A stretch of DNA of 39,016 nucleotides. Source: Pseudoalteromonas denitrificans DSM 6059. GTDB taxonomy: Bacteria; Pseudomonadota; Gammaproteobacteria; Enterobacterales; Alteromonadaceae. The notes beneath the pieces were generated by a model. The model saw only the letters and a list, made by a program, of their open reading frames with translations, had not been told where the DNA came from and made no database searches. Both the position numbers and the translations under genes were made by a program. Below, one piece after another: positions 27,263 through 36,302 of this stretch (positions within the stretch are counted from its first letter, which is position 1; each line of letters opens with the position of its first letter). The stretch is taken from NCBI RefSeq assembly GCF_900112265.1, contig NZ_FOLO01000056.1, positions 1 to 39,016 of the forward strand, written 5' to 3'.

Positions 27263-29014
27263 ATGAATATACACGCAATAATTTTAATTGTTTTAAGTTT
27301 ACTTACTGGCTGCGCCTCTACAACTATCAAATCTACAGCAATATCCACTAAGACAGTTCTCACAGAAGATCAAGGTGTGGTGGTTGTTCAAGTGCTCAAC
27401 AATACTGAAAGATTAGCGACATTGCATAAGGATTGGTCAGAAGTTATTGCTATTCGACTTGATAACGCCGATGCAAAAAAGCAGGCTGCTATTGAAAAGG
27501 CAAAAAACAAAAAGAAACCCGTTAATGAAGATAAGGTTAAGTGGGAGCATGATTTCTACTCATTAACCCCATCAAGAGAAGGCGTCGTAAATAGTCAAGT
27601 ATTTATGGGTGCGATGCCTGAAGGCGAATATATCATTACCACCCTTTATAGCTATTATAATGATGGTAATATAAGCTCTTGGGTTTCAATGCCCGTCTAT
27701 TATTCTGCAGGTAAATTTAACGTTGAGAAGAAGCGTTTAACCAACTTAGGCAGCTTAGTGTTTCAACCTTTATTAAGCATAAAAGAAAAGTCTTTCTGGA
27801 GTAGTCGTTCTTCTCAAAAAGCCTATGTCACTAGACTAACAGAACAACAACCATTAGCCCAATATGTATTAGGGAACCTCCCTCAATTGGCGCAACAAAT
27901 TGATGTTGCTAATCCTATAGGCTGGCAGGAAGACGAGTACGACCCATATAGAAGTACATTAGGTGACATTGCAAGAAACAATGCATACGGTAATATCGCA
28001 ATATCGTTAACGGAAAACGCAAAGGGAGCCCTAGCATCTAAATTTGGTCAGTTAAAAGTACTCAATAATGATAGTTCTTGGCAGCAATTTAACTTACCAA
28101 CAAACAGTGAAATGCTTACGATTTTAGAGATTGAAGATGAATTTTTTGTTGGTTCAGAAAAAGGGAGCTTATTTTCCAAAAAAGTAAGTACTGATAATCC
28201 ATGGAAAAAGTCCACGCCTATTTCACCAAAAGAAGCAATCGTATGGATTGGTAAGGGAATTTCTCAATATTACGCTGTTACCCAATCAAATTTGAATTAC
28301 AAAGCATACTCTTTTCTCCATCCAAGCCAGCAATGGAAGGAAGTTGGTGAATTCAAGAAAACAAACACAACTTGGTTGGTTCAGTACGGCGGCCTTTTTC
28401 CAATCATAACTTCAACTGGTAATTTACGAATTTTTAATGATAACAAAATTCACGACTTTGCTTCTGAAACAGGTGTCTGGAAAGTGAGCAAAGGTAGCAG
28501 TATGTTAAAAATCGCACAACTTGGCGATAATACTTTGGGTGGTTTAGAAGTGAGTCAGTGGGACGGTGTCGGTGATCAAGTCGTTAGTATCGATAATGGT
28601 GATACTTGGATTACAATAGCGAGGTCATTAAGAGCATTTGGTGATCAAAAAACTGATTATAGTTTACCTGCCAAATTGGACGGAGGACAATTTGTTTCAC
28701 TAGGCCGTATGAGTCGTAAAGGAAAAGAAAAACCGACTCTCAATATTATCAGTAATCAGTTGGACGGATTAGCTAAACGAAAAACGTGGCAATATCACTA
28801 CCCAGCTAAAGAAAATTGCGAAACTTTGTTACCTCAACTAAGCCATAATACAAAACTTTATTTCCTTTGTGATCAAGGACAGCTAGTAAGTACGGGAGAC
28901 TTTGGTAAAACATGGATTACTGAAGTGGATATTGATTTAAGTGGTATGCAGTCTGAATATGAGACATTGCGTACTGCCATACAAGAGTCAAAATCTAAAA
29001 AAGAAAGTGAGTAA
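27263..29014 (+). CDS. Outer-membrane-type lipoprotein with Asp-box repeats
   Basis: A 583-aa lipoprotein. The signal is IHAIILIVLSLLTGC with the lipobox LTGC, and the next residues (AST) do not include an Asp+2 retention signal, so outer membrane is expected. Near the C-terminus two Asp-box (BNR) motifs appear: SIDNGDTWI and STGDFGKTWI, the pattern of sialidase-like and photosynthesis-stability-type propellers. The middle repeats WQQF, WKKS, WKEVG-like turns, also consistent with a propeller. No sialidase catalytic residues are recognised. An Ala/Lys-rich segment (KKQAAIEKAKNKKKP) lies near residue 70. The start at 27263 is chosen because AAAGGG is 6 nt upstream; earlier starts at 27248 and 27257 are open. 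Function unknown. Confidence 0.75.
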   Translation: MNIHAIILIVLSLLTGCASTTIKSTAISTKTVLTEDQGVVVVQVLNNTERLATLHKDWSEVIAIRLDNADAKKQAAIEKAKNKKKPVNEDKVKWEHDFYSLTPSREGVVNSQVFMGAMPEGEYIITTLYSYYNDGNISSWVSMPVYYSAGKFNVEKKRLTNLGSLVFQPLLSIKEKSFWSSRSSQKAYVTRLTEQQPLAQYVLGNLPQLAQQIDVANPIGWQEDEYDPYRSTLGDIARNNAYGNIAISLTENAKGALASKFGQLKVLNNDSSWQQFNLPTNSEMLTILEIEDEFFVGSEKGSLFSKKVSTDNPWKKSTPISPKEAIVWIGKGISQYYAVTQSNLNYKAYSFLHPSQQWKEVGEFKKTNTTWLVQYGGLFPIITSTGNLRIFNDNKIHDFASETGVWKVSKGSSMLKIAQLGDNTLGGLEVSQWDGVGDQVVSIDNGDTWITIARSLRAFGDQKTDYSLPAKLDGGQFVSLGRMSRKGKEKPTLNIISNQLDGLAKRKTWQYHYPAKENCETLLPQLSHNTKLYFLCDQGQLVSTGDFGKTWITEVDIDLSGMQSEYETLRTAIQESKSKKESE

Positions 29015-29028
29015 ATAGAATTACCCTA

Positions 29029-29069
29029 CAAAGCTCTCTATTTCATTTAGTATGTAATAGAAAGCTTTG
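29029..29069 (+). terminator. Hairpin after the lipoprotein gene
   Basis: 14-nt arms starting at 29029 and 29056 (CAAAGCTCTCTATT and AATAGAAAGCTTTG) pair with a single C-A mismatch around a 13-nt loop, 14 nt after the stop. The T-run is missing, so it may act as a transcript-stabilising hairpin or weak terminator. Confidence 0.5.
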
Positions 29070-29391
29070 GACTTGTAAAACTAGCTAGAGGTGTATATTA
29101 ATTTTTCTGGGAGAGTAATAACAAAATAACGAAGAAAAAGTAAGACAAAACTCACAGGATCAAAAAAGGAGAACTCAGCACTTTTTATCAGCCGCCTTGG
29201 ATATTTACGATGATTAGTAATAATCATATAAATATTCTAATTGAGAGAGACTGATCCCCAATAAGCCGCGAAAGTCTGTTGTTAATATCATATTAACGGC
29301 ACTAGCGGGCTTGTGATATCACGACATTGTTTATAAACGAGTGTTAAACTATCTCAATACACTGATTAAGATGAAAACCAAACAGGCTATA
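29070..29391. other. Gene-free spacer
   Basis: About 320 nt between the lipoprotein gene and the nhaR-like remnant. No reading frame, RNA gene or clear repeat recognised. It contains TGGGAGAGTAATAA, also found near 38526 on the far side of the Mrp operon. Confidence 0.5.
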
Positions 29392-30254
29392 TTATTGCTT
29401 ATTTATGCCAGTGACTATCTCAATAATGGCGATGATATAATACTGCTCTTTGACTTCCTCTGCACGCCCAATAATCTTAAAATCGTATTTATCAACAAAG
29501 TCTTTTTCAATTAATGTGGGACTACTAAATACACAAAATCCAGCTTGCCAAAAAGATTTCATCAATGCACTATCATCGAATTCTGCAACAATATTAGGTG
29601 ATATATTATGTTTATCTAACCAAGATGATAATCGCATTCTGACTGCTGATTTCTTGCCTAGCATAAGCCAAGGAAAACCTGACAAGTATTGAGGAAACTC
29701 TTTATTACTCGTTTTTAGTAACGCTTCTGTAGCAAAAAAAGTAAAACCACTTTCCACAAGTAGGTGATTGTACGCTCTAACATGGCTACCCAATTGAAGA
29801 AGTTGGTCCGTCAAAATACAATCTATCTTGTTGATAGACAAACCTGCCATTAAATTACTTTAAGCACCTTCTTACCATATCAAACGAACGCGTTCACTCA
29901 TTTTTAAAACTGGCGATAATAATTGGTGAGCCAATACTTTAGGAATTACCTCAGTTATCCCAACAGTGAAGGTATGCTATTAAGTTGGCCCCTTCTTTTT
30001 AATATATGTGTTACCTCTTCACCTAATTGAGAAATTTCTTCAGCATCGCTATATATTAATTTGCCCCATTTCTGATAATTGAAGTTTTTTCCTTTTTGAT
30101 CAAATAATTTAGTCCCTGTTTTCTCTTCAAAATTCGTAATCTGACCACTTATGGTTGGGGTGTTAAATTGAGCCTTGCACTGACTTTGGCGATGCTACCT
30201 TCGGTCGCGACAGCATAAAAAATAAAAAACATGGTTGTAATTTAATCGGCTCAT
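29392..30254 (-). pseudogene. nhaR: NhaR-like LysR regulator, decayed
   Basis: NhaR activates sodium/proton antiporter genes in response to Na+. Reading across lesions the gene is recognisable from end to end. It begins SRLNYNHVFYF at 30254; one extra A in the run at 30217-30222 shifts the frame into YAVATEGSIAKVSARLNLTP. A missing base near 30154 leads to ISGQITNFEEKTGTKLF. A third shift at about 29965-29990 leads to VGITEVIPKVLAHQLLSPVL. TAA codons at 29872-29874 and 29860-29862 follow. An intact 152-codon tail then runs from 29850 (KIDCILTDQLLQLGSHVRAY, FDDSALMKSFWQAGF). The FDDSALMK stretch is the NhaR hallmark. The tail alone lacks the DNA-binding domain and is unlikely to function. It is divergent from the Mrp operon. 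Confidence 0.82.
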
Positions 30255-30482
30255 ATAATTCAAAGGTTTCATTTTTTCGATGAAAAAAAACACAATTTGA
30301 ATTTACCAACAACAACAAATGAGCTATAAGTAATGAATACTTATAAATAATATTTTGATCTTAGTAATATTTTATAACAGTGTTTATGCATAAAAACTTA
30401 TTATTTTTCGCGATATTTATGATCTCGACTTTTACTAATAGGGCAATATTTTTGCTGATAACACCAATAAGGTAAGGCAATA

Positions 30483-30800
30483 ATGTAGGTAAGTATCCAA
30501 CCCTCCGGGGTTGATATTAACGGTGATTTAAAAACAAAAATTAAGTAAAAGCGACAGCTCGCATTATCGAGCATTGAAGCGTATATCACCAAAATTACAA
30601 TAAAACTCACTAATGTTCCCAGTGCTAAGGGTAGTAGTACTGACTATCGAGTAACGTTAGTAATTGTTAACCAAGGAGATATTGTTATCGAAGACACGCA
30701 AATGGACCTTGAATGTGTAATAGATCGTGTGTTGCACAATGCAAGTCGCACGATTAAACGATCAATTTTCCCTCATGAATACCACAGGGTTTATCAATGA
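30483..30800 (+). pseudogene. HPF/RaiA-like ribosome-associated protein gene with two in-frame stops
   Basis: A 105-codon frame that starts ATG at 30483 and ends TGA at 30798-30800. The second codon is TAG (30486-30488, probably from CAG) and codon 22 is TAA (30546-30548); otherwise the frame is continuous: VSIQPSGVDINGDLKTKIK, then KRQLALSSIEAYITKITIKL, SSTDYRVTLVIV, DIVIEDTQMDLECVIDRVL, NASRTIKRSI. This follows the strand-helix-strand-strand-strand-helix order of hibernation-promoting-factor relatives, in particular the VIEDTxADLYxAIDRA pattern. Family members bind the small ribosomal subunit. The stop overlaps the mrpE start (ATGA), which ties it to the operon. The family call is by eye and moderately sure. 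Confidence 0.6.
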
Positions 30801-31267
30801 AACATACCATTAGTTTATTTCTGACTTTAGTCGCATTTTGGCTACTTAATTCAGGCCATTACAGCCTGTTAATCTTATCTCTTGGCTTCGCGTCTATCGC
30901 TTTAATTTTAGTTATTGCCCATAAAATGGATGTCGTTGATCATGAGTCACAACCAATCTATTTATCACGCAAAATATTTGGTTACTATATATGGTTAATC
31001 AAAGAGATTATTAAAGCCAATATCACAGTAGTAAAACATATTTGGCTAGGTGAAAAGAGTATATCCCCAACACTAAAAGCAATTAAAGTCAGCCAAAAAA
31101 CTGACATGGGAAAAGTTATCTATGCTAATTCAATTACCTTAACGCCAGGTACAGTAGCAATCGATATAGTAGATAACGAAATTACTGTACACGCCTTGCT
31201 TTATAAGGATATAGAGTCATTGGAAATCGGTGAGATGGATCGCCGAGTAACTTTATTGGAACGCTAA
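30797..31267 (+). CDS. mrpE: Na+/H+ antiporter subunit E
   Basis: A 156-aa MrpE/MnhE/MbhA-type membrane subunit. The N-terminus forms two close membrane helices (ISLFLTLVAFWLLNSGHY, LLILSLGFASIALIL), then the family's YYIWLIKEIIKANITVVKHIW and the globular end VIYANSITLTPGTVAIDI. In Mrp systems the subunit is needed for assembly and activity. It overlaps the decayed HPF-like gene by 4 nt and has AGGG 7 nt before its ATG, and its stop shares one base with the mrpF start. First functional gene of the nine-gene operon. Confidence 0.93.
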   Translation: MKHTISLFLTLVAFWLLNSGHYSLLILSLGFASIALILVIAHKMDVVDHESQPIYLSRKIFGYYIWLIKEIIKANITVVKHIWLGEKSISPTLKAIKVSQKTDMGKVIYANSITLTPGTVAIDIVDNEITVHALLYKDIESLEIGEMDRRVTLLER

Positions 31268-31560
31268 TGTTAATTGCAGCCACACTTGCTATTTTGGTCG
31301 CCATGATTCTAGCAATTATTAGAGGAATTGCTGGGCCTACACTTTATGACCGTATTTTAGCGGTTAATATGTTTGGCACTAAAACAGTATTACTTATTTC
31401 TTTATTGGGCTTTGTAATGGGCAGGCCTGAGTTCTTAGATATTGCCATAGTGTATGCACTGATCAACTTTATCAGTGTCATCGGGGTTTTACGTTACTCG
31501 GATACAAATCAATTTAAACACACACCTAAAAAGAACAAATCGATAGAAAAGGAACTTTAA
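31267..31560 (+). CDS. mrpF: Na+/H+ antiporter subunit F
   Basis: A 97-aa MrpF/MnhF/MbhB-type subunit with three membrane helices. It begins LIAATLAILVAMILAIIRG, continues GPTLYDRILAVNMFGTK (the family signature GPTxxDRxxA-N) and LDIAIVYALINFISVIGVLR. The terminal tail is lysine-rich. One-base overlap with mrpE and zero-gap to mrpG show tight coupling. In the family it sits at the interface with MrpA-type subunits. Confidence 0.93.
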   Translation: MLIAATLAILVAMILAIIRGIAGPTLYDRILAVNMFGTKTVLLISLLGFVMGRPEFLDIAIVYALINFISVIGVLRYSDTNQFKHTPKKNKSIEKEL

Positions 31561-31911
31561 ATGGAGATTGTAATAACGATTAGTAGTGGCTTCCTTTTAC
31601 TCGTTGGTAGCTTTCTTTGTATTTCAGGTGGTATTGGCCTACTGCGTTTTCCTGATTTTTATACTCGTATGCATGCCGTAGGTGTTACAGATACGTTAGG
31701 TGCCGGAATGATTTTAGCCGGACTTATGATACTTAGCACCGATTTTTTAGTCTTTGCCAAGTTAGTTATGATATTGCTTTTCACCTTGTTAATTGGCCCT
31801 ACAACCAGTCATGTTTTAGCCAAAGCCGCTTTTCATAATGGTGTCATACCTAAAGGTTCAAACAACCTTAAGCAGACTAAAGAAAAGGAGAGTACCTCAT
31901 CGATTATTTGA
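31561..31911 (+). CDS. mrpG: Na+/H+ antiporter subunit G
   Basis: A 116-aa MrpG/MnhG/MbhC-type subunit with three membrane helices. Typical blocks are GGIGLLRFPDFYTRMHAVGV, TDTLGAGMILAGLMI and LLIGPTTSHVLAKAAFHNG. AAGGA lies 8 nt before the ATG. The C-terminal codons contain the AAGGAG (31885-31890) that serves the next gene, and its stop overlaps that gene's TTG by 4 nt. Confidence 0.94.
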   Translation: MEIVITISSGFLLLVGSFLCISGGIGLLRFPDFYTRMHAVGVTDTLGAGMILAGLMILSTDFLVFAKLVMILLFTLLIGPTTSHVLAKAAFHNGVIPKGSNNLKQTKEKESTSSII

Positions 31912-32924
31912 TTAATATTGTATTATTAACCTTATTGGTTGTTATCGCCATTGCGATAATTCGTATGAAAGATTTATTTGCAGCGGTTATGCTCGCTGGT
32001 ATTTATGGACTTTTATCCGCAAGCTTTTTTGTTGTCATGGATGCAGTTGATGTGGCTTTTACTGAAGCTGCTGTGGGGGCTGGTATTTCAACCTTACTCA
32101 TGTTTGTGGTTATCACGATGACGGGGCGAAAAGAGAAGTCAATTCGACACAAACCACTACCGGCATTATTTGTTGTGATTATAACAGGTGGGTTGCTAAT
32201 CTACGGCACGTTAGATATGCCCTATTTTGGATCTGAGGACGCCCCTATTCATAACCACACATCACCTCGTTATATCAACGATTCGATGCAGGAAATCGGA
32301 ATACCTAATATTGTCACATCAGTACTTGCAAGTTATAGAGCATTTGACACTTTTGGTGAGGTGGTTGTGATTTTTACTGCAGGTATAGGCGTGCTGACAC
32401 TGCTATCTATTGCTCGCACTAAAAAGAATGATGAAGAAATTGAATCAATAAATGACTCCATGCATCAACAACACCTTGTTGTTCGCATTATTGCCAAGAT
32501 GCTCATTCCTTTTATTTTCTTGTTTGCCCTTTATGTTCAATTTCATGGTGATTTTGGTCCCGGTGGTGGTTTTCAAGCAGGTGTAATCTTTGCTTCCGCT
32601 ATTATTTTATATGCCATGCTCTTTGGCTTAGTGACCGCACGTAAAGTCATTAATCAAATCTTTATTCAATTAATTGCTGCGCTGGGTGTATTGCTCTATG
32701 GCAGTGTTGGTATTGTATCCTTGATGAATGGAGGTAACTTTTTTGATTACAATGTGTTATCGAGTAATCCCATAACAGGTCAACACTTAGGTATTTTATT
32801 AATTGAATGGGGAGTGGGCTGTACAGTTGCCTCGGTAATAGTCGTAATCTTTTTCAACTTCGCAGGTCGAAGAGAGCTCCAACAACATAAAAAACCATCT
32901 CAAGATAAGGAGTCATCCAAATGA
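31908..32924 (+). CDS. mrpB: Fused MrpA C-terminal (MbhD/MbhE-like) and MrpB subunit
   Basis: A 338-aa protein that joins two units. The first half is the MbhD-like domain of the MrpA tail (IRMKDLFAAVMLAGIYGLLS, then VDVAFTEAAVGAGISTLLM) and an MbhE-like segment with TFGEVVVIFTAGIGVLTLL. The second half is MrpB (FIFLFALYVQFHGDFGPGGG, then FQAGVIFASAIIL). In Mrp complexes these parts carry the E-rich path near the cation site. The usual start is uncertain: TTG at 31908 overlaps the mrpG stop, but the AAGGAG at 31885-31890 is 17 nt away. At 31899 there is an in-frame ATC GAT TAT, 8 nt after the AAGGAG, where ATG would be expected. Confidence 0.88.
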   Translation: MINIVLLTLLVVIAIAIIRMKDLFAAVMLAGIYGLLSASFFVVMDAVDVAFTEAAVGAGISTLLMFVVITMTGRKEKSIRHKPLPALFVVIITGGLLIYGTLDMPYFGSEDAPIHNHTSPRYINDSMQEIGIPNIVTSVLASYRAFDTFGEVVVIFTAGIGVLTLLSIARTKKNDEEIESINDSMHQQHLVVRIIAKMLIPFIFLFALYVQFHGDFGPGGGFQAGVIFASAIILYAMLFGLVTARKVINQIFIQLIAALGVLLYGSVGIVSLMNGGNFFDYNVLSSNPITGQHLGILLIEWGVGCTVASVIVVIFFNFAGRRELQQHKKPSQDKESSK

Positions 32925-33304
32925 TAATAGGTCTTTTTAATCATTGGGTTGTGATTATTTTGATGATGATTGGGCTCTACATTGTGATTGCCCACGGTAA
33001 CTTAATTAAAAAATTAGTTGGCTTAACTATTTTTCAAACTTCGGTATTTATCTTTTATATTAGCATAGCAAAAGTTGATGGCGGAACCGCTCCCATTTTA
33101 GCTGATGGCATAACGCAATACTCAAACCCTTTACCTCATGTTCTTATTCTAACAGCCATTGTTGTTGGCATTGCGACCACTGCGTTAGGTTTGTCATTAG
33201 TTGTTCGTATTAAAGAAACCTATAAGTCAATTGAAGAAGAAGAAATTCAACAGCAAGATAATGAAGAACAGCTGACTAAACATAAAACGGAGGATAGCGC
33301 GTGA
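32921..33304 (+). CDS. mrpC: Na+/H+ antiporter subunit C
   Basis: A 127-aa homologue of NuoK. Three membrane helices: VVIILMMIGLYIVIAHGNL, KLVGLTIFQTSVFIFYIS and LILTAIVVGIATTALGLSLV, with the family element GNLIKKLVGL and DPLPHVL-like text (NPLPHVLILTAIVVG). AAGGAG precedes the ATG, and the start overlaps the mrpB stop by ATGA. The charged C-terminal tail (EEEEIQQQDNEEQ) is longer than the core fold needs. Confidence 0.94.
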   Translation: MIIGLFNHWVVIILMMIGLYIVIAHGNLIKKLVGLTIFQTSVFIFYISIAKVDGGTAPILADGITQYSNPLPHVLILTAIVVGIATTALGLSLVVRIKETYKSIEEEEIQQQDNEEQLTKHKTEDSA

Positions 33305-34779
33305 TTACACACCTTCCTATTTTGCAAGTTATCACCCCCTTAATGGCTGCACCTATTTGTTTACTTTTAAATCGCTCACAATTGGTATGGATGTTTTCTC
33401 TTCTTGCTAGTGGTTTGGCATTTTTAATAAGTATTTTGTTATTACAACAAGTGATGATATCTGGTGTGATTAGCTACGAATTGGGTGGGTGGCAAGCGCC
33501 TTGGGGAATAGAATATCGAATTGATAAGCTCAATGCTTTTCTACTGTTAATTATTTCAGGCATAAGTACGGTCGTTTTAGTTGCAGCCCAGACCAGCATT
33601 GAAAAAGAAATACCAAAAGATAAGTACACGTATTTTTACGTTTTATATTTACTCTCTCTTACTGGAATGCTGGGTATTGTTGCAACCGGCGATGCCTTTA
33701 ATGTTTTTGTGTTTTTAGAAATATCATCCTTATCTGCTTATGCCTTAATCGCTATGGGTCAAAAAAGACAAGCCCTTTGGGCTTCGTATCAATATTTGAT
33801 CATGGGAACCATAGGCGCCACGTTTATTTTGATTGGAATTGGTTTGATGTATCAAATGACAGGTACGCTAAATATGGCAGACTTGTCACAACGTTTACCT
33901 GAAGTAGCACAAACTCGTACCGTATTTGTTTCCTTTGTTTTTGTGATTGTTGGTGTGTGTTTAAAATTGGCAATGTTTCCACTGCATTTGTGGTTACCTA
34001 ATGCTTATGCCTACGCCCCTTCTATCGTAACGGCTTTTTTTGCTGCCACCGCAACCAAAGTAGCTGTCTATTTATTGATTAGATTTACTTTTTCAGTGTT
34101 TGGCCTGTCATTTTCTTTCACGACGATTCCATTACAAACATTATTTATGGCACTTGGGCTGATTGGTATTTTTATCGCTTCAGCAACGGCTATTTATCAA
34201 AAAAATGTTAAGCATATTTTTGCTTATTCAAGCATCGCCCAAATTGGTTATATGATTGTAGGTTTTAGTTTAAGTACAGTAACAGGATTAACCGCAACCT
34301 TATTGCACATGTTCAATCACGCGTTAATGAAAGGTGCAATATTTTTAGCCTTAGCCGCAGTTATTTATAGAGTAGGCAATGTTGAACTTAATCATTTTCG
34401 CGGTTTAGGACGCCAGATGCCATTGACGATGGCGGCAATTGTTATTGGTGGATTAAGTTTAATTGGTGTTCCTTTAACTGTTGGTTTTGTCAGTAAATGG
34501 TATTTACTCACTGCATTAGTTGAACAAGGATGGTGGCCTATTGCTGTACTCATTCTTCTAGGGTCAATGCTAGCGGTTGTTTATGTTTGGAGAATAGTAG
34601 AAGTTGCTTACTTCAAAGCGCCCTTAGATGAGAATATAAAAGTTAAAGAAGCACCGGTGAGTTTTCTGATCCCTATATGGACTCTTGTCATCGCCAATAT
34701 TTACTTCGGCATAGATACTCGACTTAGTGTGCAAGTAGCCAAAGGCGCCGCTCAGAGCTTGTTTGGAGTATCACCATGA
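33301..34779 (+). CDS. mrpD: Na+/H+ antiporter subunit D (proton-channel subunit)
   Basis: A 492-aa NuoM/NuoN-like channel protein with about 14 membrane helices. Conserved elements are the glutamate in NVFVFLEISSLSAYALIAMG, the lysine and histidine in LKLAMFPLHLWLPNAY, the YAPSIVTAFFAATATKVAVY helix and KHIFAYSSIAQIGYMIVG, then GVPLTVGFVSKWYLL. These form a proton path in the family. The start is GTG at 33301, with GGAGG about 7 nt upstream, and it overlaps the mrpC stop by GTGA. Closest in order and length to MrpD. Confidence 0.93.
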   Translation: MITHLPILQVITPLMAAPICLLLNRSQLVWMFSLLASGLAFLISILLLQQVMISGVISYELGGWQAPWGIEYRIDKLNAFLLLIISGISTVVLVAAQTSIEKEIPKDKYTYFYVLYLLSLTGMLGIVATGDAFNVFVFLEISSLSAYALIAMGQKRQALWASYQYLIMGTIGATFILIGIGLMYQMTGTLNMADLSQRLPEVAQTRTVFVSFVFVIVGVCLKLAMFPLHLWLPNAYAYAPSIVTAFFAATATKVAVYLLIRFTFSVFGLSFSFTTIPLQTLFMALGLIGIFIASATAIYQKNVKHIFAYSSIAQIGYMIVGFSLSTVTGLTATLLHMFNHALMKGAIFLALAAVIYRVGNVELNHFRGLGRQMPLTMAAIVIGGLSLIGVPLTVGFVSKWYLLTALVEQGWWPIAVLILLGSMLAVVYVWRIVEVAYFKAPLDENIKVKEAPVSFLIPIWTLVIANIYFGIDTRLSVQVAKGAAQSLFGVSP

Positions 34780-36299
34780 ATATTTCTTTAGAGCTGATGT
34801 TGCAACTGTGCATTATTATTCCGTTCTTAGCGACATTTTCTATTGTTGCTTCAAGGCGTTATCCAAACCTTCGAGAAAGTGTCACGCTTTCAACCTGCAT
34901 AGTCTTAATTTTTTTAGTCGTGACTTTATATCAAGGTTTATCTTCCGGAAAATCCATCAGCGCTTATTGGTGGGAGCTTTTACCCGGTTTAACGATTAGT
35001 TTTGATATTGAACCACTCGGTATGTTGTTCGCGTTAGTTGCAAGTTTCCTCTGGTTGGTGACCACTTGTTATGCCATTGGCTATATGCGCAGCCACCAAG
35101 AAAAGAATCAAACGCGTTTTTATATGTGTTTCGCCGTTGCTATTGGGGCGGTGATGGGACTTGCTTTTTCGGCAAACCTTTTTACTTTGTTTATATTTTA
35201 TGAAGTACTGACACTATCGACTTACCCTTTAGTGACACACGCAGGTACTGAAAAAGCAAAAAAAGGTGGGCGAACTTATCTCGGGATTTTACTGACTACA
35301 TCAATCGTTTTCTTCCTTCTCGCGATTGTCAGTACCTGGCTTGTAGCAGGCACTTTAGACTTTAAGCCTGGTGGTATATTTGCTGATAATGTTGATAAAG
35401 TCATTGCTAGCACCTTACTGGTATTGTTCATTTTTGGCATTGGTAAAGCCGCTATTATGCCTTTTCATCGCTGGTTACCTGCCGCGATGGTTGCACCGAC
35501 GCCAGTGAGTTCACTTTTACATGCAGTGGCCGTTGTAAAGGCGGGAGTGTTTACAGTATTAAAAGTCTGCACCTTTATTTTTGGCTTAGATTTATTGGCC
35601 CAATTACCCTCCACGCAATTTTTACTCTATCTAGCCGGGGCTTCTGTGTTACTTGCCTCCCTTGTTGCTATGCGACAAGACAACTTGAAAGCAAGACTGG
35701 CTTACTCAACAGTTAGTCAGTTAGGTTATGTCACTATAGGTGCGTTATTAGCAACATCTTCAGGCGTAATTGGTAGCGCTATGCATATTGCTATGCATGC
35801 TTTTGGCAAAATAACCTTATTCTTTTGTGCGGGGGCCATTTTAGTAACTTTACATAAATCAAAAATAAGCGAAATGCGTGGCATTGGTCTCCAAATGCCG
35901 ATAACAATGATCGCATTCTTTATTGCGAGTCTTAGCATTATTGGTGTACCTCCGACAGGAGGCACATGGAGCAAATGGTATTTAATGATGGGCACAATAG
36001 AAACTGAACAGTTTGTATTGATGGTAATTTTAATGTTGAGTTCTTTACTCAATATTGCTTATTTATTGCCAATTCCTTTTCATGCTTTTTTTCCCAAGCT
36101 CATTTCTTTTAAAACATCTGATAAATTAAGTGGTACTACTAACATCACAGAAGAGAGCTTGCCTAGCTTTGAGATAAAAGAGGCACCTTTGCCTTCATTA
36201 ATTGCCATTGTTATCACCACCTTGGGCTGCTTAACGTTATTTATTTACCCCCAGCCGTTATTTGATTTGGCTTCAGCTATTTTAACTGGTAGAGAATAA
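34776..36299 (+). CDS. Second antiporter-like proton-channel subunit (MrpD/NuoL-type)
   Basis: A 507-aa membrane protein with the same fold as MrpD. The glutamate helix is LFTLFIFYEVLTLSTYPLV, the lysine-containing path GIGKAAIMPFHRWLPAAMVA, then APTPVSSLLHAVAVVKAGVF, KARLAYSTVSQLGYV and GVPPTGGTWSKWYLM. The HAVAVVKAG motif resembles NuoL and the N-terminal part of MrpA. It overlaps mrpD by ATGA. Because no long MrpA is encoded here, this gene or the third copy at 36616 may take over the role of the MrpA N-terminal channel. Whether it moves protons alone or Na+ cannot be read from sequence. Confidence 0.88.
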   Translation: MNISLELMLQLCIIIPFLATFSIVASRRYPNLRESVTLSTCIVLIFLVVTLYQGLSSGKSISAYWWELLPGLTISFDIEPLGMLFALVASFLWLVTTCYAIGYMRSHQEKNQTRFYMCFAVAIGAVMGLAFSANLFTLFIFYEVLTLSTYPLVTHAGTEKAKKGGRTYLGILLTTSIVFFLLAIVSTWLVAGTLDFKPGGIFADNVDKVIASTLLVLFIFGIGKAAIMPFHRWLPAAMVAPTPVSSLLHAVAVVKAGVFTVLKVCTFIFGLDLLAQLPSTQFLLYLAGASVLLASLVAMRQDNLKARLAYSTVSQLGYVTIGALLATSSGVIGSAMHIAMHAFGKITLFFCAGAILVTLHKSKISEMRGIGLQMPITMIAFFIASLSIIGVPPTGGTWSKWYLMMGTIETEQFVLMVILMLSSLLNIAYLLPIPFHAFFPKLISFKTSDKLSGTTNITEESLPSFEIKEAPLPSLIAIVITTLGCLTLFIYPQPLFDLASAILTGRE

Positions 36300-36302
36300 T
36301 TC

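Noticed and set aside
30401..30610. 69-codon minus-strand frame with a hydrophobic start
   Set aside because: It is antisense to the first part of the HPF-like frame, has no ribosome site that I can see and no family resemblance.
6299..30800. Alternative genetic code that reads TAA or TAG as an amino acid
   Set aside because: Core genes in the window end normally with TAA and TGA and other lesions are frameshifts, so decay explains the data better.
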